Notes: generated by a model from the sequence alone, not told the origin. 64,000 bases of DNA from Saccharopolyspora erythraea (GCF_018141105.1 NZ_CP054839.1:1-64000), one strand, 5' to 3'. Numbered from the stretch's first letter, positions 1 to 14,295 are shown. A program made the numbers and translations.

Positions 1-1779
1 GTGGCCGACCACCAGGCGGATCTTGGCCGGGTCTGGGAAGAGGTGGTGCAGGAGCTGTCCTCCGGCACGCTCTCACCCCAGCAGCGCGCGTGGATGCGCG
101 TGACGCGCCCCATCGGCCTGCTGGACGGGACGGCGCTGCTGGCCGCGCCCAGCGACTTCGCGAAGGAAGCCATCGAACGCGCGCTGCGCGAACCCATCAC
201 CGACGCGCTGTCGCGCCGCCTCGGCCGCGACGTCTCGCTGGCCGTGAAGGTCGACACCGCGGTCCAGGCCCCGACCAGGCCCGCCCCGCCTCCCACGGAA
301 TCGTGGCCCACCCGGGACAGCATCGCCAGTCCGGAGCGCCCGGCCGGCTTCGCCGAGGCCGGTGTCTCGCCCTACATCTCGACCTCGTCCTCCTACCTGC
401 CGCCACCGCGACCGGACTCCTTCACCCCGCCGGTCACCGGGTCGCTGCCCGGTGGCGACAACCACTACCCGACGGCCGAGCAGCCGCGGGTGGTCGACTA
501 CCAGAGCGGGGACTACCCGACGACGGAGTACCACGACTGGCCGACCGCGGCCGAGCTCACGGCGGGAACCCCGCACGAGGGCGAGTCCGAGGCGGCCCCG
601 GAGTCCGACGACGAGGTGGACGAGGAGCGCGAGGGGATCGACGCGGCCAACGAGATCTGGCCGACGTTCGGGCGCGGCCAGGCGCCGGAGGCCCAGCAGG
701 GCCAGCCGTTCACCGCGCCCAAGCACGCCCCGCCGACCTCGCAGACCAGGCTGAACGCGAAGTACACCTTCGACACCTTCGTCATCGGCGCGTCGAACCG
801 CTTCGCGCACGCCGCCGCGGTGGCCGCGGCCGAGGCGCCGGCCCGCGCGTACAACCCGCTGTTCATCTGGGGTGAGTCCGGGCTCGGCAAGACGCACCTG
901 CTGCACGCGGTCGGGCACTACGCGCAACGGCTCTTCCCGGGGATGCGTGTCCGCTACGTGTCCACCGAGGAGTTCACCAACGACTTCATCAACTCGCTGC
1001 GCGACGACCGCCAGGTCGCCTTCCAGCGCCGCTACCGCGACGTGGACGTGCTGCTGGTCGACGACATCCAGTTCCTGGAGGGCAAGGAAGGCACCCAGGA
1101 GGAGTTCTTCCACACCTTCAACACGCTGCACAACTCGAACAAGCAGATCGTGGTGTCCTCCGACCGCCCGCCCAAGGGGCTTCGGACGCTGGAGGACCGC
1201 CTGCGCACCAGGTTCGAGTGGGGTCTGATCACCGACATCCAGCCGCCCGAGCTGGAGACCCGGATCGCGATCCTGCGCAAGAAGGCGGCCCAGGACCGGA
1301 TGAACGCGCCCGCCGACGTGCTGGAGTTCATCGCGGCGCGCATCGAGCGCAACATCCGCGAGCTGGAGGGCGCGCTGATCCGGGTCACCGCGTTCGCGTC
1401 GCTGAACCGGCAGCCGGTGGACGTGCAGCTCGCCGAGATCGTGCTGCGCGACCTGATCCCGGACTCCCAGACGCCGGAGATCACCGCGCCGACGATCATG
1501 GCCGTGACCGCCGACTTCTTCAGCGTCACCATCGACGACCTGTGCGGCCCGGGCAAGACCAAGGCGCTGGCGCAGGCGCGGCAGATCGCGATGTACCTGT
1601 GCCGCGAGCTGACCGACTCCTCGCTGCCGAAGATCGGCCAGAGCTTCGGCGGCCGCGACCACACCACGGTCATGCACGCCGACAAGAAGATCCGCAAGGA
1701 GATGGCCGAGCGCAGGCGGGTCTACGACCAGGTGCAGGAGCTGACCTCCCGCATCAAGCAGCAGTCGCGCGGCTCCTGA
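1..1779 (+). CDS. dnaA: Chromosomal replication initiator protein DnaA
   Basis: DnaA binds DnaA boxes at oriC, opens the duplex and recruits the replicative helicase. The 592-residue product starts with GTG at base 1 ([12 protein letters not shown]). Domain I is at about 1-90, followed by a long acidic/proline-rich domain II typical of high-GC actinobacteria (about 90-250). Domain III is the AAA+ core, with Walker A GESGLGKT at residues 291-298 and Walker B LLVDD ending at Asp354-Asp355. Domain IV carries the DNA-binding signature [10 protein letters not shown] near residue 550. The large intergenic region with clustered DnaA boxes follows directly, as expected for an actinobacterial origin. 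Any upstream promoter lies outside the window. Confidence 0.98.
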   Translation: MADHQADLGRVWEEVVQELSSGTLSPQQRAWMRVTRPIGLLDGTALLAAPSDFAKEAIERALREPITDALSRRLGRDVSLAVKVDTAVQAPTRPAPPPTESWPTRDSIASPERPAGFAEAGVSPYISTSSSYLPPPRPDSFTPPVTGSLPGGDNHYPTAEQPRVVDYQSGDYPTTEYHDWPTAAELTAGTPHEGESEAAPESDDEVDEEREGIDAANEIWPTFGRGQAPEAQQGQPFTAPKHAPPTSQTRLNAKYTFDTFVIGASNRFAHAAAVAAAEAPARAYNPLFIWGESGLGKTHLLHAVGHYAQRLFPGMRVRYVSTEEFTNDFINSLRDDRQVAFQRRYRDVDVLLVDDIQFLEGKEGTQEEFFHTFNTLHNSNKQIVVSSDRPPKGLRTLEDRLRTRFEWGLITDIQPPELETRIAILRKKAAQDRMNAPADVLEFIAARIERNIRELEGALIRVTAFASLNRQPVDVQLAEIVLRDLIPDSQTPEITAPTIMAVTADFFSVTIDDLCGPGKTKALAQARQIAMYLCRELTDSSLPKIGQSFGGRDHTTVMHADKKIRKEMAERRRVYDQVQELTSRIKQQSRGS

Positions 1780-1876
1780 CGCCCTCGGGCTCTCTCAGTT
1801 CATCTCCACACCTCTCTCAACCGCGTCACCGCGACGTGTCGCGCGCCGGGCTCGCCACCCTCGGGGCGGACGTGAA

Positions 1877-2377
1877 ATCTTTCTGCTGAACCACCCCGGC
1901 GCGAGCCGCCCCCTCGGCCAGAAAACCCGCGCCTCGATCCCGAGGGCGGTCGTGGCTGCCGCCGCGCACCACGCCGGCAGCGGCGGCCTGAGCCGGTTGT
2001 CGCGGAGATCGACCCGGAATGCCCGCGAGCGGGGCCCGAGGGCCGCCGTCGGCGCTACCGATGCGGCGGCCGGCCGTCCGCAGTCGTGTGGACGGCTCCG
2101 ATCAGGGTCCCGGGGCGCGGTTGGCCAGGCGCGCGGAGAGCGCGCGGCGGTTCCGATGACCCCGGCTTCGGACGTCAGATCTTTCTGTCGACCCACCCCG
2201 GCGCGACCCCACCGCCCCAGCAGAAAAGTTCCGCAGCATCCGCCGGCGCCCGCGATACCCCGGATTCGACTACTGCGCGTCCCGCGGTAACGCCACCGCG
2301 TACACGGAAATGCTTCCAGGGCACTGGTTCTTTTCTGGGGCCCCGGGTGTTCTTCGCCTCACCCCCGCGCCAGAAAA
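1877..2377. repeat. Three 49-bp repeat elements between dnaA and oriC
   Basis: Three elements lie at 1877-1925, 2179-2227 and 2329-2377. Each is 49 bp, opens with a TTTCTG-type end and closes with CAGAAAA, so the ends form an inverted repeat around a GC-rich centre. The first two are also direct repeats of each other (shared ATCTTTCTG, then CCACCCCGGCGCGA) and are offset by exactly 302 bp. The third keeps the ends but not the centre. They occupy the 600 bp after dnaA that has no gene. I see no coding function; they could be transcription or initiator-protein control sites. The element type is not recognised. Confidence 0.7.
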
Positions 2378-2394
2378 ACCCGCCGCGGCGCCAG

Positions 2395-2819
2395 CTGTCC
2401 ACAGTCGACCCATCCCCAGACCTGACCTGGAGTTCTCCCCAATCCACCCACAGGCTGTGCACAGCCGACCCACAGGCTCCGGGCAGTTGATCACAGGAAA
2501 CCCACAGATCCGCCCACACCCCGATCGGTGGAGATGGGGAAAATCCGCAGGGGATGGGTACAACTCGGGCCCCAGCTGTGGATGGGGGTGTGGACAACTG
2601 TGGATGGCTGTGGATGAACCTGGGGGAGGCCGAAGTTGTCCACCACCCGAAGGAACCATCCACCGGTTACACCCAGTGTTCATCCACAGTCCGACCCGCC
2701 GCACCACCAGCGCAAACAGCGGCTGTCCCCACAACCCACAGCCCCTATTACTACTGCGCTCTTTTCTTCTCTTGAAAGAAAAAAGAAAAGAAGAGAAGGG
2801 GCGGTGGACAAGTGGACAA
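2395..2819. other. oriC: Replication origin oriC
   Basis: This part of the dnaA-dnaN gap holds clustered DnaA boxes in both orientations. A perfect actinobacterial consensus box TGTGGACAA lies at 2589-2597. Close variants include CTGTCCACA (2395), CTGTGCACA (2455), TGTGGATGG (2577 and 2599), TGTGGATGA (2609), TTGTCCACC (2636) and TCATCCACA (2680). Next comes an AT-rich purine/pyrimidine tract at about 2745-2798, the only such tract in the gap and the likely unwinding element. Two TGGACAA half boxes at 2803-2819 follow. Position and composition match known actinobacterial origins. Opening has not been shown here. Confidence 0.93.
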
Positions 2820-3054
2820 CTCGCGGTGGCGGGGTCGACCGCTCCCGCCGAGTGCCCCGACCCGGATGCGGCGTTCACCGCGAACGCTCTACGGTGGAAC
2901 TCCCGCGAAGGCCGGTAGCCGCTCTTCGTGCTCGCCGCAGTCGCGCGGGACCGCTGCGACGGCGTCCGCGCCCGAAGCGGTTCGACCCCGAAGTGCCCAG
3001 GCTCGACCACAGTTCTCCGGCAGCCGAGCCACGGCTGAAACCGAAAGGACACCC

Positions 3055-4179
3055 ATGAAGATCCGCGTGGAACGCGACGGTCTCGCCGACGCCGTCGCCT
3101 GGGTGGCGCGCAGCCTGCCGTCGCGGCCGCCGGTGCCGGTGCTGGGCGGAGTGCTGCTCGACGCCAGCTCAGGTGAGGCGCTGACCATCTCGGGCTTCGA
3201 CTACGAGGTCTCGGCGCAGGTCACGATCGACGCCTCGATCGACTCCACCGGCCGCACCCTGGTCTCCGGCCGGCTGCTGGCCGACATCACCAAGGCACTG
3301 CCGAACCGCCCGGTCGAGATCACCGTCGACGGCTCGCGCGTGACCATCACCTGCGGCAGCTCGCGGTTCAGCCTCCCGACGATGCCGGTCGAGGACTACC
3401 CCGAGCTGCCCGCGATGCCCGACCACGCGGGTTCGGTTCCCGGAGACCTGTTCAGCGAGGCCGTCTCCCAGGTCGCGGTCGCCGCGGGCAAGGACGACAC
3501 GCTGCCGATGCTCACCGGCGTGCGGATGGAGATCAACGCCGACCGGCTGACCATGGTCGCCACCGACCGGTTCCGGCTCGCGATGCGCGAGTTCACCTGG
3601 GAGCCCGGCTCCAGCATCGAGGACACCTCCGTGCTGGTGCCGGCCAAGACGCTGTCGGACTCGGCCAAGACCCTCGGCACCGGTGGCAACAAGGTCGAGA
3701 TCTCGCTGGCCTCCGGCGACGGCCTGCTCGGCCTCTCCGGCAACAGTCGCCGCAACACCACCCGGCTGCTCGACGCGGAGTTCCCGAAGTACCGCCAGCT
3801 GCTGCCCTCGGAGAGCGCGGTGACCGCGATCGTCGACGTCGCGCCGCTGGTCGAGGCGATCAAGCGCGTCTCGCTGGTCGCCGAGCGCGGCACCCAGGTG
3901 CGGCTGGAGTTCTCCGACGCGGGCCTGCGCCTGACCGCCGGCGGCGACGACGAGGGCAGCGCGGAAGAAGAGCTGCCGGTGGAGCTGGTCGGTGAGGCGC
4001 TGACGATCGCGTTCAACCCGGCCTACCTGCTCGACGGCCTGGGCGCGCTGAAGTCGGACCGCGCGCAGATGCTGTTCACCACATCGAACCGACCGGCGGT
4101 GCTCAAGCCGGTCGGGGAAGATGGGGAGGTGGCGGAGGGCTACCTCTACCTGCTCATGCCGGTTCGCCTGCCCGGCTGA
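3055..4179 (+). CDS. dnaN: DNA polymerase III beta subunit (sliding clamp)
   Basis: The ring-shaped processivity clamp for DNA polymerase III. The 374-residue product begins [14 protein letters not shown]. The ATG at 3055 is chosen because GAAAGGA sits just upstream and the protein starts at the usual clamp N-terminus; the open frame extends further upstream without homologous sequence. Three clamp repeats fit the length (family about 370). The C-terminus ends [11 protein letters not shown], close to the conserved MPMR-type end. It lies directly after oriC and before gnd-recF, as in Streptomyces and relatives. Confidence 0.98.
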   Translation: MKIRVERDGLADAVAWVARSLPSRPPVPVLGGVLLDASSGEALTISGFDYEVSAQVTIDASIDSTGRTLVSGRLLADITKALPNRPVEITVDGSRVTITCGSSRFSLPTMPVEDYPELPAMPDHAGSVPGDLFSEAVSQVAVAAGKDDTLPMLTGVRMEINADRLTMVATDRFRLAMREFTWEPGSSIEDTSVLVPAKTLSDSAKTLGTGGNKVEISLASGDGLLGLSGNSRRNTTRLLDAEFPKYRQLLPSESAVTAIVDVAPLVEAIKRVSLVAERGTQVRLEFSDAGLRLTAGGDDEGSAEEELPVELVGEALTIAFNPAYLLDGLGALKSDRAQMLFTTSNRPAVLKPVGEDGEVAEGYLYLLMPVRLPG

Positions 4180-4244
4180 ACCGCGAGCACGTGCCAAGCG
4201 GTGGCACGCGCCACCGATTACGGAATCGTTCTAGGGAGATCGGG

Positions 4245-5126
4245 TTGCAACTCGGACTTGTCGGTCTCGGCCGGATGGGTTTCAACATGCGCAAGCGGCT
4301 GCGCGCCGCTGGCCACGAGGTCGTCGGCTACGACCGGAACCAGGAGGTCAGCGACGTCGCATCGATCGCCGACCTGGTGCAGAAGCTGTCCGGGCCCCGG
4401 ATCGTGTGGATCATGGTTCCGCATGGCGACCCGACCCGGCAGACCGTGGAGGAGCTCGCCGGGCTGCTCTCGGCGGGCGACCTGGTGATCGAAGGCGGCA
4501 ACTCCAAGTTCACCGATGACCAGGCCAACGCCGCGCTGCTGGTGGAGAAGGGCATCAAGTACGTCGACGTCGGCGTGTCGGGCGGTGTCTGGGGCGCGGA
4601 CAACGGCTACGGCCTGATGGCGGGCGGTGACGCCGAGGACGTCGAGCGGGCGATGCCCATCTTCGACGCCCTGCGTCCGGAGGGCCCGCGCGACGAGGGC
4701 TTCGCGCACGCGGGGCCGGTCGGCGCGGGGCACTACGCGAAGATGGTGCACAACGGCATCGAGTACGGCCTGATGCAGGCATATGCCGAGGGCTTCGAGC
4801 TGCTCGCGGCCTCCGACGTCGTCACCGACGTCCCCGCGACCATCAAGGCGTGGAGCCGCGGCACCGTCGTCCGGTCCTGGCTGCTCGACCTGCTGGTGCG
4901 GGCGCTCGAGGAGGACCCGGAGCTGGAGCAGCTGCGCGGTTACGTCAGCGACTCCGGCGAGGGCCGCTGGACGGTGGAGGAAGCGATCAACAACGCGGTG
5001 CCCGCTCCGGTGATCACCGCCGCGCTGTTCGCGCGCTTCGCCTCCAGGCAGGACGACTCGCCCGCGATGAAGGCGGTCTCCGCGCTGCGCAACCAGTTCG
5101 GCGGGCACTCCGTCCAGAAGAGCTGA
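4245..5126 (+). CDS. gnd: 6-phosphogluconate dehydrogenase, short decarboxylating type
   Basis: Oxidative decarboxylation of 6-phosphogluconate to ribulose 5-phosphate in the pentose phosphate pathway. The 293-residue protein has an N-terminal Rossmann motif GLVGLGRMG, the family signature VIEGGNSKFTDD, and the substrate region VGVSGGVWGADNGYGLMAGG with GAGHYAKMVHNGIEYG. It is the short (about 300 aa) form, not the 470-aa form. Start chosen: TTG at 4245, because AGGGAG (4234-4239) precedes it and translation begins right at the Rossmann strand; the upstream in-frame extension has no homologous sequence. It sits between dnaN and recF, a common actinobacterial arrangement with no obvious functional reason. 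Confidence 0.93.
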   Translation: MQLGLVGLGRMGFNMRKRLRAAGHEVVGYDRNQEVSDVASIADLVQKLSGPRIVWIMVPHGDPTRQTVEELAGLLSAGDLVIEGGNSKFTDDQANAALLVEKGIKYVDVGVSGGVWGADNGYGLMAGGDAEDVERAMPIFDALRPEGPRDEGFAHAGPVGAGHYAKMVHNGIEYGLMQAYAEGFELLAASDVVTDVPATIKAWSRGTVVRSWLLDLLVRALEEDPELEQLRGYVSDSGEGRWTVEEAINNAVPAPVITAALFARFASRQDDSPAMKAVSALRNQFGGHSVQKS

Positions 5127-5182
5127 TCGCCGCTGAGTCCGGTGCGCATCCGCGAGGGCGCGCACCGGACCCACCGCGCCAC

Positions 5183-5204
5183 ATCGATTTGTCGACAAAT
5201 CGAT
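5183..5204. promoter_or_regulatory. Perfect 22-bp palindrome upstream of recF
   Basis: A perfect 22-bp inverted repeat with half site ATCGATTTGTC, centred on GTCGAC, between the gnd stop and the recF start. TTGTCGACAA at the centre resembles the short palindromes bound by FadR-type GntR regulators. It has no GC-rich stem plus T-tract, so it looks more like an operator than a terminator. The binding protein is unknown. Confidence 0.6.
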
Positions 5205-5270
5205 CAGTCGTCGTATCGGCTCCGGTCATGCCCGCTCGGTGAACCGCACCGCGCGGGCGGCACCCACGAC

Positions 5271-5276
5271 TATGTT
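5271..5276 (+). promoter_or_regulatory. Candidate -10 element for recF
   Basis: TATGTT lies 8 bases before the recF GTG, with no Shine-Dalgarno sequence between. This spacing would place transcription start at or next to the start codon, a common leaderless pattern in actinobacteria. No convincing -35 was found. Confidence 0.35.
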
Positions 5277-5284
5277 GGACCGCC

Positions 5285-6460
5285 GTGTACGTCCGCCATC
5301 TCCAAGTGACCGACTTCCGGTCCTGGCCGCACGCCGACCTGACCTTCGAGCCGGGGCCGACCGTGCTGGTCGGCTCCAACGGCCAGGGCAAGACCAACCT
5401 GGTCGAGGCGCTCGGCTACGTAGCCACGCTCGGCTCGCACCGGGTCGCCACCGACGCACCCCTGGTGCGCTACGGCACGCAGCGCGCGGTGGTGCGTGCC
5501 GCGGTGGTCAACCACGGGCGCGAGCTGCTGGTCGAGCTGGAGATCACCCCGGGCAAGGCCAACCGCGCGCGGATCAACCGCGGTGCGGCCGGCAAGCCGC
5601 GCGATGTGCTGGGAATCCTGCGCACGGTGCTGTTCGCGCCGGAGGACATGGCGATGGTCCGCGGCGACCCGGGCGAGCGCAGGCGGTTCCTCGACGACCT
5701 GCTCGTGGCCCGTGCTCCCCGTTATGCGGGCGTGCGCTCGGACTACGACCGCGTCCTGCGGCAGCGAAGCGCGCTGCTCAAGTCGGCCGGCGCCGCCAAA
5801 CGCGGTGGGTCGGGCGGTGACCTGCGCACCCTCGAGGTCTGGGACAGCCACCTCGCGCGCTACGGCTCCGAGCTGCTGGCCGGTCGGCTGGACCTCGTCG
5901 CGGCCATCGCACCCCATGTGACCAGCGCGTACGCCAACGTCGCGGCCACCGCGGAGGAGACCGCGCCCTCGGGCCGGGTCGCCGACGTGCGCTACCGCAG
6001 CAGCCTGGGCGACTCGCTTCCCGAGGGCTACGGGGTGCCGCGGAGCGAGCCGGCCGACGTCGAGGTGCTGGAGAAGGCGCTGCTGGCCGAGCTCGAGCGG
6101 GTCCGGCAGCAGGAGCTGGAGCGAGGTGTGTCGCTGGTCGGGCCGCACCGCGACGACCTGGAGCTGATGCTCGGCGAGCTGCCGGCGAAGGGATACGCCA
6201 GTCACGGTGAATCGTGGTCGTTCGCCCTGGCGTTGCGCCTGGCTTCCTACCACCTGCTGGCGGAGGATGGCGCGGAACCGGTGTTGATCCTCGATGATGT
6301 CTTCGCCGAGCTCGACCGGCGCCGCCGCTCGCGGCTGGCCGAGCTGGTGGCGGGCGCCGAGCAGGTGCTCGTCACGGCGGCGGTGGCGGAGGACGTCCCG
6401 GAGGAGCTCACCGGCGTCCGCTTCGACGTACGCGAAGGTGAGGTGCGGCGTGTCGAATGA
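5285..6460 (+). CDS. recF: DNA replication and repair protein RecF
   Basis: SMC-like ATPase that helps load RecA at gaps in single-stranded DNA. The 391-residue protein starts [14 protein letters not shown] and has Walker A GSNGQGKT at residues 30-37. The ABC-type signature region lies near [12 protein letters not shown], and Walker B is [13 protein letters not shown] near residue 335. Length is normal. The GTG at 5285 has no clear ribosome site; a TATGTT hexamer at 5271-5276 suggests a leaderless or nearly leaderless transcript. Its 3' end overlaps the next gene by 11 bp. Confidence 0.96.
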   Translation: MYVRHLQVTDFRSWPHADLTFEPGPTVLVGSNGQGKTNLVEALGYVATLGSHRVATDAPLVRYGTQRAVVRAAVVNHGRELLVELEITPGKANRARINRGAAGKPRDVLGILRTVLFAPEDMAMVRGDPGERRRFLDDLLVARAPRYAGVRSDYDRVLRQRSALLKSAGAAKRGGSGGDLRTLEVWDSHLARYGSELLAGRLDLVAAIAPHVTSAYANVAATAEETAPSGRVADVRYRSSLGDSLPEGYGVPRSEPADVEVLEKALLAELERVRQQELERGVSLVGPHRDDLELMLGELPAKGYASHGESWSFALALRLASYHLLAEDGAEPVLILDDVFAELDRRRRSRLAELVAGAEQVLVTAAVAEDVPEELTGVRFDVREGEVRRVE

Positions 6461-7088
6461 GCAACTCGGTACACGCAGGGTGACGCCGCACACACCTAAC
6501 GAAGCCGAACTACCCACATCTGGGGATAACTCTGTGGATGGTGTGGATAACTCTGCGGACACCGGGATGGCGATGGGCACCGACGGTGCCGCGCTGAACG
6601 GTCCGGACCTGGCGCGGGCGGCGCTGCAGGCGGCCCGCGAGCAGTCGAAGGCGAAGCGCTCGACGGCCCGCCGCCGCTACGGCGGTGCTGGTCAGCGGCG
6701 GCGCCGGAGCTGGTCGGGGCCGGGCGCCGACGACCGCGACCCGCAGCCGCTGGGGCGGCTCGCCTCCCGGATGGCGGCCGACCGGGGCTGGGCGGACCGC
6801 CTCTCCGGCGGTCGCGTGTTCGGGGAGTGGTCGACCCTGGTGGGCGGTGACATCGCCGAACACACCAAGCCGGTCGCGCTCAAGGACGGTGAGCTGAGCG
6901 TGCAGGCCGAGTCGACGGCGTGGGCCACCCAGCTCCGCCTGCTCCAGCGCCAGATCCTCAAGCGCATCGCCGACGGCGTGGGCAAGGACGTCGTGCGCCG
7001 CATCAAGGTCCAGGGCCCGGCCGCGCCGAGTTGGCGCCACGGCCCCCGCCACATCCCGGGCCGAGGCCCCCGCGACACCTACGGCTGA
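6450..7088 (+). CDS. DUF721 / DciA-like replication protein
   Basis: The 212-residue protein has a DUF721 domain in its C-terminal half (from about residue 100: [40 protein letters not shown]). DUF721 is the domain of DciA, the loader or partner of DnaB helicase in bacteria without DnaC. The N-terminal half is disordered and basic ([21 protein letters not shown]). The GTG at 6450 is chosen because GAAGGTGAGG precedes it and it overlaps the recF stop, implying translational coupling. The recF-dciA-gyrB order is typical of actinobacteria. A helicase-loading role here is inferred from the family. Confidence 0.85.
   Translation: MSNEQLGTRRVTPHTPNEAELPTSGDNSVDGVDNSADTGMAMGTDGAALNGPDLARAALQAAREQSKAKRSTARRRYGGAGQRRRRSWSGPGADDRDPQPLGRLASRMAADRGWADRLSGGRVFGEWSTLVGGDIAEHTKPVALKDGELSVQAESTAWATQLRLLQRQILKRIADGVGKDVVRRIKVQGPAAPSWRHGPRHIPGRGPRDTYG
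6520..6553. promoter_or_regulatory. DnaA-box cluster inside the dciA-like gene
   Basis: Within the disordered N-terminal coding part are TGGGGATAA (6521), TGTGGATGG (6533) and a perfect TGTGGATAA box (6542-6550), all in one orientation. The pattern CTGGGGATAACTC followed by TGTGGA recurs on the minus strand at 53347-53369. Confidence 0.6.
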
Positions 7089-9918
<2,830 letters not shown>

Positions 9919-9956
9919 CATTGCGGTCACCTGCCATCCCCCGAGGAACCTTTGCC

Positions 9957-10049
9957 ATGGCCAGTCCCCAGCAGTGCCCCGTTTGCAACGGAACGGGAAA
10001 GGTCCGAGGGAATACTTGCCCGCGTTGTGGCGGCGCAGGAACACGCTGA
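9957..10049 (+). CDS. 30-residue zinc-ribbon micro-protein
   Basis: The ATG at 9957 follows GAGGA by a normal spacing and encodes a 30-residue protein ending in TGA. It has two CxxC pairs in DnaJ-like context (CPVCNGTGK and CPRCGGAG), the CxxCxGxG pattern of the DnaJ zinc-binding repeat. Such a fold could bind a single zinc ion. It lies in the 155-bp gap between gyrB and gyrA and is too short for most gene callers. The intact knuckles, start and ribosome site support a real gene; no function is known to me. It may not be present outside related genera. Confidence 0.72.
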   Translation: MASPQQCPVCNGTGKVRGNTCPRCGGAGTR

Positions 10050-10073
10050 CCCGCCTGAAAGGAATCCCCACTC

Positions 10074-12569
<2,496 letters not shown>

Positions 12570-12623
12570 GGGAGCGGGTAACCACACCGCCACAGGCCAC
12601 CGACGATCATCGAAGGATCGCTC

Positions 12624-13436
12624 GTGACACCTTCCGAGAAGCCGGAGGAATCGGCATCGCAGTCCAAGGACGCGAGCCGGACCTCGGTCATCACGCAGTC
12701 CGAAGAAGCCAACGAGTCCACCGCCGAGCGGGGCACGCCGGCCGCTGAGGACCAGGCACCGAACCACGGCGAGGAGGCCGCCGCGCTCGACGGCACCGAC
12801 GCACCTCCGCCGTGGCAACGTGGTGCGGCCACCTCCTCGGCCGGTGACCAGCCCTCGTGGCCCACGGAGCAGCCTGCCGGGACCTCCGGGTCCCCGGCGG
12901 GTGCCGGCGGCGCGCCGGACTCCGAGGACACCCAGAAGATCCCGCGGCCCGCGCAGGAGCAGGAGACCGCCCGCAACGAGGTCCCGCAGTCGTCCTCGGG
13001 CGGCCGGACCGCGGTGACCTTCGGGTCCACCGGGCGGGCCACCACCGCGGGCAGCGCCAGACGTCCCAGCCGGGGACCGAGGCGGGCCAGCCTGCAGGTC
13101 AAGCGGATCGACCCGTGGTCGGTGCTCAAGCTCGCCCTGGTGCTGAGCGTTGCGCTGTTCTTCGTGTGGATGATCGCGGTGGCGGTGCTCTACGGCGTCC
13201 TGGACGGCATGGGCGTCTGGGACCAGCTCAACGGCACCTTCACCGAGCTCACCCAGCCCGACGACGCGGCCGCCGAGCCGCTGATCAGCGCGGGCCGGGT
13301 GTTCGGCGTCGCCTCGATCATCGGGGCGATCAACATCGTGCTCATCACGGCGCTGGCGACGGTGGCCGCGTTCATCTACAACGTGGCCGCCGACTTCGCC
13401 GGTGGCGTCGAGGTGACGCTGTCCGAACGGGAGTGA
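12624..13436 (+). CDS. DUF3566 membrane protein
   Basis: A 270-residue protein with a long disordered N-terminal half rich in Glu, Ser, Pro and Gly, then a DUF3566 region (RRASLQVKRIDPWSVLKLALVLSVALFF). Two membrane helices are visible, about residues 170-195 and 230-255. The end is NVAADFAGGVEVTLSERE. It is the counterpart of the gene after gyrA in Mycobacterium (Rv0007 position). The GTG at 12624 is preceded by GAAGGA. The molecular function of the family is not established; the location suggests a tie to the gyrase transcript. Confidence 0.85.
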   Translation: MTPSEKPEESASQSKDASRTSVITQSEEANESTAERGTPAAEDQAPNHGEEAAALDGTDAPPPWQRGAATSSAGDQPSWPTEQPAGTSGSPAGAGGAPDSEDTQKIPRPAQEQETARNEVPQSSSGGRTAVTFGSTGRATTAGSARRPSRGPRRASLQVKRIDPWSVLKLALVLSVALFFVWMIAVAVLYGVLDGMGVWDQLNGTFTELTQPDDAAAEPLISAGRVFGVASIIGAINIVLITALATVAAFIYNVAADFAGGVEVTLSERE

Positions 13437-13440
13437 CGCG

Positions 13441-13474
13441 CATGTGGCGGTTTCCGCTGGGCAACCGCCACATG
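13441..13474. terminator. Hairpin after the DUF3566 gene
   Basis: A perfect 12-bp stem, CATGTGGCGGTT paired with AACCGCCACATG, with a 10-base loop, starts four bases after the DUF3566 stop. It has no T-tract, as is common for actinobacterial terminators, and separates the gyrase transcript from tRNA-Ile. Confidence 0.7.
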
Positions 13475-13527
13475 CACCCCCCGTTTCGGAGCGCTCCGAG
13501 CGTCATGTAATGTTTGGAGCGCACCAG

Positions 13528-13604
13528 GGGCCTATAGCTCAGGCGGTTAGAGCGCTTCGCTGATAACGAAGAGGTCGAAGGTTCAAGTCCTTCTAGGCCC
13601 ACCA
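13528..13604 (+). tRNA. tRNA-Ile (GAT)
   Basis: A cloverleaf is readable: acceptor GGGCCTA pairs with TAGGCCC, the D-arm contains AGCTCAGGCGGTTAGAGC, and the T-arm contains GGTTCAAGTCC. The seven-base anticodon loop CTGATAA gives anticodon GAT at 13562-13564. The 3' CCA is encoded. The tRNA-Ile/tRNA-Ala pair after gyrA is typical of actinobacteria. Confidence 0.97.
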
Positions 13605-13666
13605 CCCCGTGTCGACGAACTGATCCGGAACGACACGGGCCAACGCCGTGCTAGGAGGCGACTGAA

Positions 13667-13783
13667 GTGAAGAAGCTGATCGCACTCGCCGTGGTTGCTG
13701 GTGCCGTTCTGTTCGTCGTCCGCCGCAACCGCGCGGCCAAGGCCGAGGCCGACCTCTGGCGCGAGGCCACCGCGGAAGCCTGA
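13667..13783 (+). CDS. DLW-39 family small membrane protein
   Basis: A GTG at 13667 preceded by a strong AGGAGG encodes 38 residues: a short basic start (MKK), one hydrophobic segment of about 16 residues, then RRNRAAKAEADLW with the DLW motif near the C-terminus. Size, motif and position next to tRNA-Ile match the small actinobacterial DLW-39 family, whose function is unknown. It sits between the two tRNA genes and is probably transcribed from its own or the tRNA promoter. Confidence 0.85.
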   Translation: MKKLIALAVVAGAVLFVVRRNRAAKAEADLWREATAEA

Positions 13784-13920
13784 GCCGGCCGGCGAACCGA
13801 CTCCGCCTCCACTCCTGCACTTCCCCGAGCGGAAGCAGGTCGGGGCGGAGTTCATGTCGTTCGAGGGTCGGTTGCCATCGCGGCGGACAGCCAGCAGACG
13901 GTGACCGGCGCCCGACGCCA

Positions 13921-13993
13921 GGGGACGTAGCTCAATTGGCAGAGCACCGCCTTTGCAAGGCGGGGGTTAGGGGTTCGATTCCCCTCGTCTCCA
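13921..13993 (+). tRNA. tRNA-Ala (TGC)
   Basis: Acceptor GGGGACG pairs with CGTCTCC (one G-T pair), the D-arm contains AGCTCAATTGGCAGAGC, and the T-arm contains GGTTCGATTCC. The anticodon stem is CCGCC/GGCGG with loop TTTGCAA, giving anticodon TGC at 13954-13956. CCA is not encoded. This gene marks the left edge of the accessory block. Confidence 0.97.
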
Positions 13994-14295
13994 CTCTCGG
14001 GTTGTTCGGTGCTTCGCACCTTCCCCGGGCTTGATTTCTTTACGGGGGCCGAGCCCCCGTAGACCCCCACGGTGCGGTGGTCGCTTCTGACCGGCTTCGC
14101 ACTTTCTTCTCTTTCCCGGCCTGGTCTTTGACCAGCCCCTTCGGTTCCCCTGGGTTTGCGGTGGGTCGTTCATTGCGGCGGGTCGCTTTTCCGAGTGGGC
14201 GCCGATTCAGTTGTTTCGTTGGCACTGGTTTTCGGGGTGGATTGGGCTTTTGAGTCCGGACTGCCCGTTTCGCCGTTTGAAGTTTGGTCCGGTAT
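13994..14295. other. Gene-free stretch after tRNA-Ala
   Basis: About 300 bp with no defensible gene and lower GC than its surroundings. It contains a strong hairpin (14042-14060, ACGGGGGC / GCCCCCGT with a CGA loop), probably the tRNA-Ala terminator, and T-rich pyrimidine runs. TGGTCTTTG near 14121 reappears inverted (CAAAGACCA) near 24690 in another gene-free stretch, hinting at a dispersed repeat. No direct repeat of the tRNA 3' end, integrase or transposase was seen. Confidence 0.5.
14042..14060 (+). terminator. Hairpin terminator after tRNA-Ala
   Basis: An 8-bp perfect GC stem (ACGGGGGC with GCCCCCGT) and a 3-base loop. It starts about 50 bp after the tRNA and before the oppositely oriented TetR gene, so it may act in both directions. 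Confidence 0.65.

Noticed and set aside
73-1677. Long open frame on the minus strand across dnaA
   Set aside because: High GC content produces long antisense frames; the translation is Arg/Val/Leu-rich with no motif, while dnaA is certain.
13921-13993. tRNA-Ala as the attachment site of an integrated element
   Set aside because: No integrase gene and no second copy of the tRNA 3' end was seen downstream; only the changed neighbourhood supports it.
13852-14225. Short minus-strand frames over tRNA-Ala and the following gap
   Set aside because: They cross a tRNA gene and a hairpin, with low-complexity translation and no start context.
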